Part shown: positions 34,646 to 43,780 of the stretch, in pieces
Layout of the letters: the number at the start of each line of letters is the position of its first letter
How positions within the stretch are numbered: the stretch's first letter is position 1
Assembly: GCF_013359725.1 (NCBI RefSeq)
Contig: NZ_JABFMW010000001.1
Span: forward strand, 1-64,000
Source of the DNA: Pseudarthrobacter sp. C4D7
Lineage (GTDB): Bacteria; Actinomycetota; Actinomycetes; Actinomycetales; Micrococcaceae
Reading direction: 5' to 3'
Length of the DNA: 64,000 nucleotides
Notes under the pieces: generated by a model
What the model saw: only the letters and a program-made list of their open reading frames with translations
The model's database searches: none
Told to the model about the DNA's origin: nothing
Program-made: the position numbers and the translations under genes

Positions 34646-35562
34646 GCGCCGTAATCGAGGTCCGGGACCTCACCAAAAGCTACAAGGACGCCGTCGCCCT
34701 GGACGGAATCAGTTTCGACATCGAGCAGAACGCCATTTACGGCCTCCTCGGCCGCAACGGCGCGGGCAAGACCACCGCGATGTCGATCCTCACCGCACAG
34801 AACCTGCCCAGCAGCGGACAGGTGAAGGTGTTTGGGGAGAATCCCTACGAGAACCCCAAGGTCCTCAGCCGCATGTGTTTTGTCCGCGAAAGCCAAAAGT
34901 ACCCGGACGACGCCACGGCCCGCCACGCCTTTGCCGCTGCCCGCCTCTTCTTCCCCAACTGGGATCAAGGCCTCGCGGACGAACTCATCGATGATTTCCA
35001 GCTTCCCCTGAAGCGGACCATCAAGAAGCTCTCGCGCGGGCAACTCTCCGCCGTCGGGGTCATCATCGGCCTGGCCTCCCGTGCCGAAATCACCTTCTTC
35101 GACGAACCGTACCTGGGGCTGGACGCCGTTGCGCGGCAGACGTTCTATGACCGCCTGCTGGCGGATTACGCGGAGCATCCCCGGACCATCCTCCTCTCCA
35201 GCCACCTCATCGATGAGGTTTCAAACCTCATCGAACGCGTGCTCCTTATCGACGCCGGCCGCATCATCATGGACCAATCGGCCGAAGATGCCCGCGCCAT
35301 GGCCACAAATGTGGTGGGTGATGCCGCCGCGATCGACCGGGCCGTGGGCGGACGCGAAGTCATCCACCGTGAAAGCCTTGGCCGCGTTGCCTCCGTGACT
35401 TTTCTCGGCCACCTGGACAATGCCGAACGCTCCGTGCTCGCTGCAGAGGGCCTGGAACTGGCTCCCGTCTCGCTGCAGCAGCTCATTGTCCGCCTCACCC
35501 AGCAGCGTTCAGCCGGCGCACCCCACGTCGCTCCGGCTGCCCCGGAAGGAAGCCTCCGATGA
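34642..35562 (+). CDS. ABC transporter ATP-binding protein (YtrB-like)
   Basis: 306 aa. Walker A GLLGRNGAGKTT, Q-loop region FVRESQKYPDD, signature LSRGQLSAVGV (variant of LSGGQ), Walker B ITFFDEPYLGLD, switch His LLSSHLIDEV. A C-terminal extension of about 90 residues may be regulatory. Overlaps the regulator and the permease genes by 4 nt each, giving a tight three-gene unit. Substrate unknown; YtrA-type ABC systems often respond to cell-wall antibiotics. Confidence 0.92.
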   Translation: MSAVIEVRDLTKSYKDAVALDGISFDIEQNAIYGLLGRNGAGKTTAMSILTAQNLPSSGQVKVFGENPYENPKVLSRMCFVRESQKYPDDATARHAFAAARLFFPNWDQGLADELIDDFQLPLKRTIKKLSRGQLSAVGVIIGLASRAEITFFDEPYLGLDAVARQTFYDRLLADYAEHPRTILLSSHLIDEVSNLIERVLLIDAGRIIMDQSAEDARAMATNVVGDAAAIDRAVGGREVIHRESLGRVASVTFLGHLDNAERSVLAAEGLELAPVSLQQLIVRLTQQRSAGAPHVAPAAPEGSLR

Positions 35563-36293
35563 CCACCCTCAACCCCGTTGCCCACCACACGGCCCCGCGC
35601 AACCGCATGCTCAACGTGGTCCGCCTGCAGTTCCTCAACAGGCAAACCTTCCTCTGGGTTCCGGCCCTGATCCTCGGTGGGTCCTGGGCGCTGTCGATGC
35701 TTATTTTTTGGATCGTGGGCGGTGCAGGCCAGACCGGAGTGAAAGCCGGAGGCGGTGCCCAGGCGCCCCTGTGGTACTTCCTCGCCCTGGGAATCCAGGC
35801 AATGACCATGACTTTCCCGTTCTCCCAGGCGATGAGTTTGACACGGAAAGAGTTCTACCTCGGTTCACTCGCTGCGGCCGCCGTGAGCGGGTTGGGCATG
35901 TCGGTGGTGTTTGTCCTGCTGGGCCTGCTGGAACAAGCGACCGGCGGGTATGGCTTCAACGCGTACTTCTCATACCTGGAATGGGTGTGGATGGCAGGCC
36001 CGCTGGCTGCCTTCCTGACGTACTTTGCCCTGACCATGTTCTTCTTCGTGGTCGGGTTCTGGTTCGCCACCATCTTCAAGCGGTTCGGAGCCGTTGGTTT
36101 GGCAAGCTCCCTGCTGGGAACGGGCGCGGTGCTTGTGGCAGTTGTTGCCCTTGTGACGTTCCGGCAGGCCTGGCCGGCTGTTGCTCAGTGGTTCATGGCG
36201 ACAGGATCATTGGGCCTTACCCTATGGGGGCTGGCTCTCACAACGGTGCTGGCAATCGGGTCCTATCTCACGCTCCGGCGGATGCCAGTCTGA
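35559..36293 (+). CDS. ABC transporter permease of the YtrA-type operon
   Basis: 244 aa with six hydrophobic segments and a short basic N-terminus (RNRMLNVVRLQFLNRQT). Typical ABC-2-like membrane subunit: large FPFSQAMSLTRKEFYLG cytoplasmic loop and a final LTLRRMPV tail. Coupled to the ATPase gene by ATGA overlap. No known substrate-specific motif. Confidence 0.82.
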   Translation: MTTLNPVAHHTAPRNRMLNVVRLQFLNRQTFLWVPALILGGSWALSMLIFWIVGGAGQTGVKAGGGAQAPLWYFLALGIQAMTMTFPFSQAMSLTRKEFYLGSLAAAAVSGLGMSVVFVLLGLLEQATGGYGFNAYFSYLEWVWMAGPLAAFLTYFALTMFFFVVGFWFATIFKRFGAVGLASSLLGTGAVLVAVVALVTFRQAWPAVAQWFMATGSLGLTLWGLALTTVLAIGSYLTLRRMPV

Positions 36294-36388
36294 GGGATGA
36301 GCGCCTGCGACAAGTCGTCGCCGGGGCCCTGAAAAATTCTTTCAATTAGGGTCTTTACGCACTGGCAGCAGGTTACTAAAGTGGGACG

Positions 36389-36510
36389 CGTCATAGTCCG
36401 GATGGGCGCCAGAGGCGTCTGGGAAGGGGGATTGCGCATCACCGCTGACCGATACCAGAAGACAAATGACCACTACGTTGAAGGCCCCTCCTAGAGGGGC
36501 CTTCCCTTTT
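36389..36510 (+). ncRNA. candidate small transcript with intrinsic terminator
   Basis: A good promoter (TTTACG 36354-36359, 17 nt, TAAAGT 36377-36382) lies 60 nt past the permease stop, and a perfect terminator (AAGGCCCCTC-cta-GAGGGGCCTT then CCCTTTT, 36481-36510) follows 100 nt later. The RNA would be about 122 nt. It also contains a 30-codon frame (ATG 36402, ending in the terminator stem) and an RBS-like GGGAAGGGGG, so a micro-protein is possible. Confidence 0.4.
36481..36510 (+). terminator. intrinsic terminator
   Basis: 10-bp perfect stem, 3-nt loop, followed by CCCTTTT. Serves the small transcript and perhaps the upstream ABC operon. Confidence 0.85.
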
Positions 36511-36554
36511 GCCCAGGCCCCAGGCCCCAGGCACCAGGCACAACGGAACCGGTG

Positions 36555-37796
36555 CTAACCGCCCAGTTCTTTGATCCGGCCCTGCAAAAAGCGCCGCTCA
36601 ACCTCGTTGTCCGTGAGGATCAGCGCCTCTTCGAACGCCACCCGTGCCTCTCCGGGGCGGCCAAGCCGGACCAGAAAGTCGCCGCGGGCGGAAGCCAAGT
36701 ACGGGTAGCGGGCCAGCTGCGGTTCGGCTCCCAGCAGATCGAGTTCCGCCAGGCCCTCCGCGAAACCCGCCGCGAAGCCCAGGGCGATGGCCCGGTTGAG
36801 CCGGACCACCGGGGATGGCCACCGGCCCAGAAGCAGGTCGTAGAGGCCCAGGATTTCCTGCCAGTCCGTGTCCTGCCAGGATCCGCTCCCGTCATGGACT
36901 GCTGCGATGGCCGCCATGAGGGCGAAACGCCCCGGGGGCCGGGCAGCCAAAGCGCCGCGCAGGAGCGCCACACCTTCCCCGATGGCCTGCCGGTCCCACC
37001 GTGAACGGTCCTGGTCTTCCAGCAGGACCACGTTGTCCTGGTCATCGAGCCGGGCACCCCTGCGCGCCTCGGTAAGCAGGATCAGCGCCAGGAGCCCGGC
37101 CACATCGCGGTCCAGGGGAAGCAGGACGCGCAGCATCCTTGCCAGCTCCAGCCCGCGGTCGGCGAGGTCCCGGCGCATCAGGTCGGCTCCGGATGGGGCG
37201 GTGTGCCCGGTGGTGTACACCAGGTACACCACGGACAGCACGCCATCCAGCCGCTCGGGCAGCTCGTCCGGCGGCGGCACCCGGTACGGGATGTTGGCTG
37301 CTGCGATCTTCTTCTTAGCCCGGGTGATGCGGGCCGCCATGGTGGTCTCGGGGACCAGGAATGCCCGCGCCACCTCCGCCGTGGACAGCCCGCACAGCAG
37401 CCGCAGCGTCAGGGCCACCTGGGCTTCAGGCGCAAGCGCTGGATGGCAGCAGGTGAAAATGAGCCGGAGCCGGTCATCCGGGATCCCACCAGGCTCCTCC
37501 GCAGGGGACTCCTCCCGCCCCACCAGCCGGGGCAGCGCCCGTTCCGCTGTTGCTGCGCGCCGGTGCATCTCCAGGGCCCGCCGTCGTGCCGTCACCGTGA
37601 GCCACGCACCTGGGTTCCGGGGAATGCCGCCGTCGCCCCAGGTGGCCAAAGCCGCGGCGTACGCGTCCTGGACGGCTTCCTCGGCGGCGTCGATGCTGCC
37701 GGCAACACGGACCGTGGCCGCCAGCACGAAGGCCCACTCGCGGCGGTGGGCGTCCGCGACCGCCGCGGCAACCTCCGGGCCGGCGGTCTCCGGCAT
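36555..37796 (-). CDS. ECF sigma factor, ECF42 type with C-terminal extension
   Basis: 413 aa from ATG 37796, which overlaps the stop of the DGPF gene (TGATG). Sigma region 2 (about 10-75: EWAFVLAATVRVAGSIDAAEEAVQDAYAAALATW in part), region 4 (about 125-180: LTLRLLCGLSTAEVARAFLVPETTMAARITRAKKKI in part), then about 230 residues of TPR-like helices (LYDLLLGRWPSPVVRLNRAIALG...). The long C-terminal domain and a neighbouring DGPF/YCII gene define ECF42. No anti-sigma factor is expected in this group; the C-terminal domain is thought to matter for activity. The DGPF gene is its likely target and partner. Confidence 0.9.
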   Translation of the reverse strand: MPETAGPEVAAAVADAHRREWAFVLAATVRVAGSIDAAEEAVQDAYAAALATWGDGGIPRNPGAWLTVTARRRALEMHRRAATAERALPRLVGREESPAEEPGGIPDDRLRLIFTCCHPALAPEAQVALTLRLLCGLSTAEVARAFLVPETTMAARITRAKKKIAAANIPYRVPPPDELPERLDGVLSVVYLVYTTGHTAPSGADLMRRDLADRGLELARMLRVLLPLDRDVAGLLALILLTEARRGARLDDQDNVVLLEDQDRSRWDRQAIGEGVALLRGALAARPPGRFALMAAIAAVHDGSGSWQDTDWQEILGLYDLLLGRWPSPVVRLNRAIALGFAAGFAEGLAELDLLGAEPQLARYPYLASARGDFLVRLGRPGEARVAFEEALILTDNEVERRFLQGRIKELGG

Positions 37797-38131
37797 CAGG
37801 TGGCCACCCGCACGGGCCACACCTCTACTCCGACGCCGGCCGGGACTTCCTTGGCGATCTCGAGCGCCTCATCGAGGTCCGCTGCCTCTACGAGGTAATA
37901 GCCGCCCAGGGTTTCCTTTGACTCGGCGAAAGGGCCATCCGTGACCAGGAACCCGCCGGCTCCGTCTCGGCGCACCGACGTGGCCGTGGAAGAGGGGTGC
38001 AGGGCTGCTCCGCCGAGGAGGGCAGAACCGCGCCGCTGCTGGAACTCCTGGTAGCTGGCGCTGATGGATTCCCCCTCGGCCTGCCGCGCCACCGCCTCGT
38101 CCTGGTAAATCAGGATCAGGTATTTGGACAT
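37796..38131 (-). CDS. YCII-related DGPF-domain protein
   Basis: 111 aa. MSKYLILIYQDEA start, VTDGPFAESKETLGGYYLVEAADLDEALEIA core with the name-giving Asp-Gly-Pro-Phe. Fold of the YCII/dimeric ferredoxin-like group. AAAGGAGC precedes the ATG. In an operon with the ECF42 sigma factor, as in most genomes that have this pair. Molecular role is not known. Confidence 0.9.
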   Translation of the reverse strand: MSKYLILIYQDEAVARQAEGESISASYQEFQQRRGSALLGGAALHPSSTATSVRRDGAGGFLVTDGPFAESKETLGGYYLVEAADLDEALEIAKEVPAGVGVEVWPVRVAT

Positions 38132-38250
38132 GTGATGCTCCTTTGCCGTTGTGCGGGGCCCTTCACCGTGCCCCTACCCATACGACGCGCACGGGACGCG
38201 CGGATCGACAGCAGGCGGCAACAATTTCCCAGGCAAACCGCCGTCGTCCT

Positions 38251-38799
38251 TCATCCTTCGGAAACGTCCACGCCCAGACGCTCCGCCAACTGCTCCAGCG
38301 TCTCGGGGCGGCCCGCAATCTCCACTGTGCCGCCGTCCGTCAGCAGCGTCAGGGCCTGGACATCGAACTCCTGGATATAGCCGCGGTCCTTGCCGGTCAC
38401 CTTCCGCCGCTCCGGGAGCACCCCACGGACCTTCAGCGTGACAGGCCGCCCGGACGGCTCCAGTGAGTCATACACCGCAGGCTGGAACAGGAGGGTCCCG
38501 TCGCCGGGTGTCAGAATGCCCTGGTTCCAGATGCGTCCCAGCGAACCACTGAGCGTCTCCGGATACCGGATGTAGGCGCGGAGCTGGCCGTGGTCATCCA
38601 GCCGTGCTTTCGCCTTGAGCCGCTGCCGCAGTCCAATATAGGCGAAGGCCGCATACCCCAGGGTCCAGATCACGGCTGTGGTCACGGCGTCTTCCAAAGT
38701 TCGTCCCACGGCCATCCAGATCCCGGTGCTCAGCACGAAGAAAGCCACGTAGCCCAGGGCGAAGGCTTGGTAAGGGTGCGCCCGGATCCAGTCCTTCAT
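38251..38799 (-). CDS. membrane-anchored hypothetical protein
   Basis: 182 aa. Two spans near the N-terminus (about 12-30 and 40-57), then a soluble beta-rich C-terminal domain (about 70-182; GTLLFQPAVYDSL, VTLKVRGVLPERRKVTG, YIQEFDVQALTLLTDGGTVEIAG). No catalytic motif seen. Likely cytoplasmic C-domain. Stands alone between the DGPF gene and the divergent monooxygenase. Family not recognised. Confidence 0.7.
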   Translation of the reverse strand: MKDWIRAHPYQAFALGYVAFFVLSTGIWMAVGRTLEDAVTTAVIWTLGYAAFAYIGLRQRLKAKARLDDHGQLRAYIRYPETLSGSLGRIWNQGILTPGDGTLLFQPAVYDSLEPSGRPVTLKVRGVLPERRKVTGKDRGYIQEFDVQALTLLTDGGTVEIAGRPETLEQLAERLGVDVSEG

Positions 38800-38957
38800 G
38801 GGGCCATCCTAAGCAGGGCAGGGATGCCTGGCTATCGGTGTCCACCCAGGCCGCAAGGTCGTTACATTTCCAAGGTACCGCGCCGCGGGGGCCTTGCCGC
38901 AAGACCACCACCCGGCCGCATACTGGCGGTCGAATCCAGGCGGGGAACGGGGACAAA

Positions 38958-40406
38958 ATGCATGATGCAGTGATTGTGGGAAGCGGTCCCACGGGGTTGA
39001 TGCTGGCGGGGGAGCTGCGGCTGGCGGGAGTGGACGCGGTGGTGCTGGATCGCCGCCCGTCCCAGGACCTGGCCGGCTCGCGCGGAGGCGGCATCCATTC
39101 GCGCACCATCGAACTGCTGGACCAGCGCGGCATAGCGGACCGCTTCCTTGGCGCCGGCAGGACGGTCCAGACGGCCACCTTCGGCAACACGCAGCTGGAC
39201 CTGGGCGGGCTGCCCACGCGGCACCCGTACACGCTGGCGCTGTTCCAGAACTACATTGAGCGGCTGCTGCTGGAGTGGGTTGAGGAGCTGGGCGTGGAGA
39301 TCCGGCGCGGCGTGGAGGTCACCGGGGTGTCAGCGGACGACGACGGCGTGGACGTCCGGCGCGCAGCCGGCGGACCCGTGCGGGCCCGGTATGTGGTGGG
39401 AGCCGACGGCGGGCGCAGCGTGGTGCGGCGCTCCGCCGGCATCCCCATGGCGGGGCCGGATGCCACACGGAGCAGCCTTATTGCCGAGGTGAAGGTAGAG
39501 GGGGAGCCCGGCCAGCAGGGAAAAGTGGATGGCCGAGGCATCCACGGGCTGTACCCGATGGGGGACGGCCTGGTCCGGGTGGTGGTGACCGAAGCCTCCC
39601 TGGGGCCGGCCGCCGAGCCCACCCTGGCGGACCTCCGGCAGGCCTTGGTGGAGGTCTTTGGCACCGACTTCGGCGTCCACAGCCCCACGTGGCTGTCCCG
39701 CTTCACGGACGCCACCCGGCAGGCGGAGCAGTACCGCAAGGGCAGGGTCCTGCTGGCCGGCGACGCTGCCCACGTCCATTCACCCACCGGCGGGCTGGGC
39801 ATCGGCCTGGGGCTGCAGGACGCCGTCAACCTCGGGTGGAAACTGGGACAGGTGCTGCACGGAACTTCGGGTGCCGGGTTGCTGGATACCTACCACGCTG
39901 AACGACATCCAGCGGGGGAGCGGGCGCTCAAATACACCATGGCGCAGTCCCTCTTCCAGAAGTCCGATCCCCGGCAGGAGGCGCTGCGGGACCTGCTCGG
40001 CGAGGTGCTCCGCGTCGATGGTGCCGGGGCGCCCATCGCGGCCCTCATCACCGGACTCGACGTCGCCTACGCTCCGGCATCGGGCCATCCGCTAGTGGGC
40101 CGCCGGATGCCGGACCTGGACATCGCCATAGCTGCCGGGCCGGCCAGGGTGTATGGGCTGCTGCACGGCGCCAATCCGGTGCTGCTGGAATTCGGTGGCC
40201 CGGCGCTGGAGCCTGGCCCGTGGGCAGGATACGTCCGCCACGTCAGGGCAACGTACGACGCCGGGTGGCAGCTTCCGGTGCTGGGCGCCGTCCCTGAACC
40301 CACGGCAGTCCTGGTCCGGCCCGACGGCTACGTCGCTTGGGTGGGCGAGGCCTCGGCGGACGGGCTCACTACCGCCTTGGGCACGTGGTTCGGCCAGCGC
40401 GGCTGA
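38958..40406 (+). CDS. FAD-dependent aromatic monooxygenase (PheA/TfdB/RdmE group)
   Basis: 482 aa from ATG 38958. Dinucleotide-binding AVIVGSGPTGLMLAGEL at the N-terminus, RYVVGADGGRSVVRR (DG motif) in the middle, GRVLLAGDAAHVHSPTGGLGIGLGLQDAVNLGW (GD motif region, quoted in part) and a thioredoxin-like C-terminal domain (about 380-480) as in phenol hydroxylases and polyketide hydroxylases. Uses NAD(P)H and O2 to hydroxylate an aromatic ring. No degradation operon surrounds it, so the substrate is unknown. Confidence 0.88.
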   Translation: MHDAVIVGSGPTGLMLAGELRLAGVDAVVLDRRPSQDLAGSRGGGIHSRTIELLDQRGIADRFLGAGRTVQTATFGNTQLDLGGLPTRHPYTLALFQNYIERLLLEWVEELGVEIRRGVEVTGVSADDDGVDVRRAAGGPVRARYVVGADGGRSVVRRSAGIPMAGPDATRSSLIAEVKVEGEPGQQGKVDGRGIHGLYPMGDGLVRVVVTEASLGPAAEPTLADLRQALVEVFGTDFGVHSPTWLSRFTDATRQAEQYRKGRVLLAGDAAHVHSPTGGLGIGLGLQDAVNLGWKLGQVLHGTSGAGLLDTYHAERHPAGERALKYTMAQSLFQKSDPRQEALRDLLGEVLRVDGAGAPIAALITGLDVAYAPASGHPLVGRRMPDLDIAIAAGPARVYGLLHGANPVLLEFGGPALEPGPWAGYVRHVRATYDAGWQLPVLGAVPEPTAVLVRPDGYVAWVGEASADGLTTALGTWFGQRG

Positions 40407-40768
40407 ACAAAGTGATCAGCGCTCACCGCGTCACGGATGCATTAATCCGGGGAAATTGATCAAAAACTGCGGAAGAGCCCCCTGTTGCCAGGGACCGGCC
40501 CTTTGCTACGCTGATTCCCGGGTCAGGCAGGCGGCCCGTGTGTTGCCGCTTGGGACACCCTTTTCCACCATCACAGCGCCTTGTGGCGCGGCCTTCGGCC
40601 ATCCATTTCCGGGCGTGCAACGGTCCGCACAGCTGGCGCGGATGTGGCCCAGGGTGATCCATTTTTCGGGGGTGGGCCACATCCCGTCTTGAACTCCGGG
40701 GGCCAGCAGCGTGGCTGGCCCCCGGGCCATCTGCCCTGCCGCCGTCCACGGATGCTCAGCCGGGTTCC
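40407..40768. other. structured intergenic region, candidate ncRNA
   Basis: No gene. A -10-like TACGCT (about 40507-40512) could start a plus-strand RNA near 40519. It would include an 11-bp perfect stem GATGTGGCCCA (40641-40651)/TGGGCCACATC (40673-40683) and end at the hairpin 40696-40725. No known RNA family matched by eye. Confidence 0.35.
40696..40725. terminator. bidirectional hairpin terminator
   Basis: 12-bp perfect stem CCGGGGGCCAGC with 6-nt loop between the convergent monooxygenase and ANTAR genes. No U tract on either side. Confidence 0.6.
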
Positions 40769-41506
40769 TCAGTCGTCAAAGTAGGCCTTGGCCTCCTTTG
40801 CGCCGGAGAACCTGTCCACCAGCCCTTCGGCGAGTTCGTTGAGTTTCTGGTTCCTGCTGTTGGAGGCGCTGCGGAGGAGCTCAAACGCCTGGTCCTTGCT
40901 GCAGTTGTTCTGCGCCATGATGATCCCGCAGGCCACGTCGATGACGGTCCTGGTGTCCATCGCGGCCTTCAGGTTGTCGGCGCGCTGCTCCGCGGAGGCG
41001 ATCCGCACGGCAAGCCGCAGCGCCTTGTCCGCCATCTGGCCGAACTTCATCCCCTCGGCTATGGCCCGCTCGCTGAAGAGCCCGCTGGCCGGAGCGAAGA
41101 AATCGAGGACCGCCCCGGCGTCGTCATCCAGGGTCATGGGTATGCCCAGTGAACTGGCGACGCCGGCGGCGGACAGCGCCGTGCGGTACTCCGGCCACCG
41201 CGGATCCGTGGCCACGTCGTCAAGCAGGACCGGAACCCCGGATTCGAGGGCCTCGATGCACGGGCCGTCCCCCAACGACTGTTCGATCCGGTCCAGCACC
41301 ACGGCCGTTCCGCTGCTGCCGCCGATGGTGGCCGTACGCTTGCGCCGGTGCAGGGTGACGGCACACTCAACGGGTTGTCCGGTGGTGCTGGTCATGGTGG
41401 CCGCCGCAAGCCCGGTGAGGTCGTCCAAGACTGATTTGATGTCCTCCATCCCGGCGATGAGGTCCACCAGTTCTTCGAAATCTTCAGCCCGCTCGTGGTC
41501 CGCCAT
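40769..41506 (-). CDS. GAF-ANTAR RNA-binding antiterminator regulator
   Basis: 245 aa from ATG 41506; a -10-like TACATT ends 6 nt before it and there is no RBS, so the message is likely leaderless. GAF-like sensor domain (about 25-165, with SLGDGPCIEALESGVPVLLDDVATDPRWPEY, quoted in part) and C-terminal ANTAR domain (about 180-235: LKAAMDTRTVIDVACGIIMAQ, LLRSASNSRNQKLNELA). ANTAR domains bind paired hexaloop hairpins to prevent termination. A second such protein is encoded at 49677. Confidence 0.9.
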   Translation of the reverse strand: MADHERAEDFEELVDLIAGMEDIKSVLDDLTGLAAATMTSTTGQPVECAVTLHRRKRTATIGGSSGTAVVLDRIEQSLGDGPCIEALESGVPVLLDDVATDPRWPEYRTALSAAGVASSLGIPMTLDDDAGAVLDFFAPASGLFSERAIAEGMKFGQMADKALRLAVRIASAEQRADNLKAAMDTRTVIDVACGIIMAQNNCSKDQAFELLRSASNSRNQKLNELAEGLVDRFSGAKEAKAYFDD

Positions 41507-41622
41507 GCCCTTAATGTAGGAGCGTCGGCCGGCCTCCACAAGACCGGCTTCAGGCCCTTCCTGCCAGCCTCTGCCCAGCTTCCGTCCAGCGTAGTTATGG
41601 AAACGTTATATATGCTTGCTTA

Positions 41623-42828
41623 GTGGTTTTAACGTCAAGCAGCGGAAATTTGCCAGCATCAACAGGAGCGGCAGCACCCGGAGCGGGGCTCCTGGACGGG
41701 CGCAAGCATGCCCTGGACGGGCTCCGGATCGTCGCGGTGGCCGGCGTCTTCTTCTTCCACACGGCAACCGACTCAATGCCGGGTGGCTCCATCGGCGTGG
41801 ACGTGTTCTTCACGCTCAGCGGGTTCGTGATCACCCTGCTGATCATGAAGGAGCGGATCGCCACCGGCCGGCTGAACTTCGGCATCTTTTACGCCAAGCG
41901 CCTGGCCCGCCTCTGGCCGGCGCTCCTGGCGCTCTGTGCCGTGATCGTCACCGCCGGCGTGCTGTTCCCCGAGTCGGGCTGGGGCGGACAGGCAGGATTC
42001 GTCCTTCCTGCTGCCACCTACGTGATGAACCTGGCGCACTTTGGCCTGTTCGGCGACTCGATTGCCGGCGAAACGCTCGGCCCCACCTGGACGCTGGCCG
42101 TGGAGGAACAGTTCTACCTGGTGTGGCCCGTGCTGCTGATGGTGATGCTGCGGTTCTGGAAGGTGCGCACCACTGCCATTGCCACCGTGGTCCTGGCCGC
42201 CCTCTTCGTCCTGAACCGGTTCCTGCTGGTCACCGCGGGCCAGCCGCTGGACCGCATCTACAACGGCCCGGACACCCGGGCCGATGAGCTGCTGCTTGGC
42301 TGCGCGCTGGCCCTGCTGTTCACCGCCGTCCGGCAGGGTTCCCGGGCGCACCGCGCCATGGCATCGGCGGCCCGCTGGGGCGCCCCGGTGGCCGGTGCCA
42401 CCCTGGTGGCGGCACTGTTCCTGCTGAAGGAGCCCGACACCCCCGGGGCCTGGTTCACCACGTTCTGGACGGTGGGCCCCACCGTGCTGGCGCTGCTCTC
42501 GGGCGTGCTGATCGGCTCGCTGGTCCTCCAGCCCGCCGGTTTCCTCTCGCGCATCCTCAGCCATCCCTGGCTGGCGCGTCCGGGCCGGGACCTGTCTTAT
42601 GGCATGTACCTCTGGCACCTGCCGGTTTACCTGCTGCTGATGCCGCTAATCCCGGCGTTGCCGGTCCGCATCGCCCTAACCGCGGTCTTCACCGTGCTGC
42701 TGGCGTACGCGTCCTTCCGCTGCGTTGAGCGGCCGCTGCGTCTCTGGGCGAACGGGAAGCTGGAGCCCGTCGTCGTGCCTTCCAACCCGGCCGCCGCCAC
42801 AGCACCCGTGGGGGCGGCGTCACGCTGA
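41623..42828 (+). CDS. acyltransferase 3 family membrane protein (OafA-like)
   Basis: 401 aa with ten to eleven spans. ALDGLRIVAVAGVFFFHTATD carries the family start motif (LDGLR and the conserved His), followed by GGSIGVDVFFTLSGFVIT, RLARLWPALL and LGPTWTLAVEEQFYLVWP. Such proteins O-acetylate or acylate polysaccharides and envelope glycans. GTG 41623 follows a -10-like TATGCT by exactly 6 nt, so probably leaderless. It could decorate the exopolysaccharides made elsewhere in the window, but there is no direct link. Confidence 0.9.
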   Translation: MVLTSSSGNLPASTGAAAPGAGLLDGRKHALDGLRIVAVAGVFFFHTATDSMPGGSIGVDVFFTLSGFVITLLIMKERIATGRLNFGIFYAKRLARLWPALLALCAVIVTAGVLFPESGWGGQAGFVLPAATYVMNLAHFGLFGDSIAGETLGPTWTLAVEEQFYLVWPVLLMVMLRFWKVRTTAIATVVLAALFVLNRFLLVTAGQPLDRIYNGPDTRADELLLGCALALLFTAVRQGSRAHRAMASAARWGAPVAGATLVAALFLLKEPDTPGAWFTTFWTVGPTVLALLSGVLIGSLVLQPAGFLSRILSHPWLARPGRDLSYGMYLWHLPVYLLLMPLIPALPVRIALTAVFTVLLAYASFRCVERPLRLWANGKLEPVVVPSNPAAATAPVGAASR

Positions 42829-42853
42829 CCCCCGGGACGGCCCGGTGCGGCCC

Positions 42854-43777
42854 TCAGTGCGGGATGTGCTCCTGGTCGCGGTGGGCTGCGGGTTCGATCT
42901 GGAACGTGGAGTGCTCCACGCTGACATCGAAGTCCCGCGCCACGCACCGCTGCAGGTCCGCCAGGATGGTGGCCGAGTGGCCGTCCCGCATGCATCCGTC
43001 CTCCACGGTCACATGCGCTGACAGGACGGGCACGCCGGACCCCACCAGCGAAGCGTGCAGGTCGTGGACATCAATCACGTGCGGCAGCGCCAGGATGTGG
43101 CGGCGCACTTCCGCGAGGTCCAGGCCCGGGGGAGTGTTTTCCATCAGGACGTTGACGGTGTCCCGCAGGAGCGTGAGGGTGCGCGGAATGATCAGTACAC
43201 CGATCAGGAGGGATACGATGGCGTCGGCCCGGGTCCAGCCGGTCAGGGCAATGACCACCGCGGCCGCAATGACGGCGATGGAGCCCAGGGCATCGTTGAG
43301 GACTTCAAGGAAAGCGGCCTTCATGTTGAAGCTGTGATGGCGGCCGGACGCGAGCACCAGCAGTCCCACGGCGTTGCCGGCCAGGCCGATCACGCCGAAC
43401 CACACCATCAGCGGCCCGCCCACCTCCGGCGGTTCGAGGAGGCGGCGGATGCCTTCGACCATGACGAACCCGGCCACGCCCAGCAGCAGGGCGGCCTGCC
43501 CGGCGGCGGCCAGGATCTCGGCACGCTTGTAGCCCCACGTCCGCTTGTACGTGGGTGGTTTGAGGGCCAGCGATGCGGCAATCACGGCAATGAGGAGGCC
43601 GGCGGAGTCGGTGAACATGTGTCCCGCGTCAGCCAGCAACGCCAGGCTGCCCGTCAGAACGGTTCCCACGATCTCGGCAACCATCACCGTGAACGTGATG
43701 GCGAAAACCAGCAGGAGCTTGCCGCGCTGGCCCTGGGGATCGGCAACATCATGGCTGTGGTCGTGGCCGCTGCCCAT
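42854..43777 (-). CDS. CDF family cation efflux protein (CzcD/ZnT type)
   Basis: 307 aa. His-rich N-terminus (GSGHDHSHD), six spans, metal-site motifs ADAGHMFTDSAGL in span 2 (His and Asp) and FLEVLNDALGS in span 5, and a C-terminal cytoplasmic ferredoxin-like domain (HVIDVHDLHASLVGSGVPVLSAHV in part). Exports Zn/Cd-type divalent cations in exchange for protons. Three nt downstream of the second transporter gene, in the ArsR-led operon. Confidence 0.92.
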   Translation of the reverse strand: MGSGHDHSHDVADPQGQRGKLLLVFAITFTVMVAEIVGTVLTGSLALLADAGHMFTDSAGLLIAVIAASLALKPPTYKRTWGYKRAEILAAAGQAALLLGVAGFVMVEGIRRLLEPPEVGGPLMVWFGVIGLAGNAVGLLVLASGRHHSFNMKAAFLEVLNDALGSIAVIAAAVVIALTGWTRADAIVSLLIGVLIIPRTLTLLRDTVNVLMENTPPGLDLAEVRRHILALPHVIDVHDLHASLVGSGVPVLSAHVTVEDGCMRDGHSATILADLQRCVARDFDVSVEHSTFQIEPAAHRDQEHIPH

Positions 43778-43780
43778 GGG

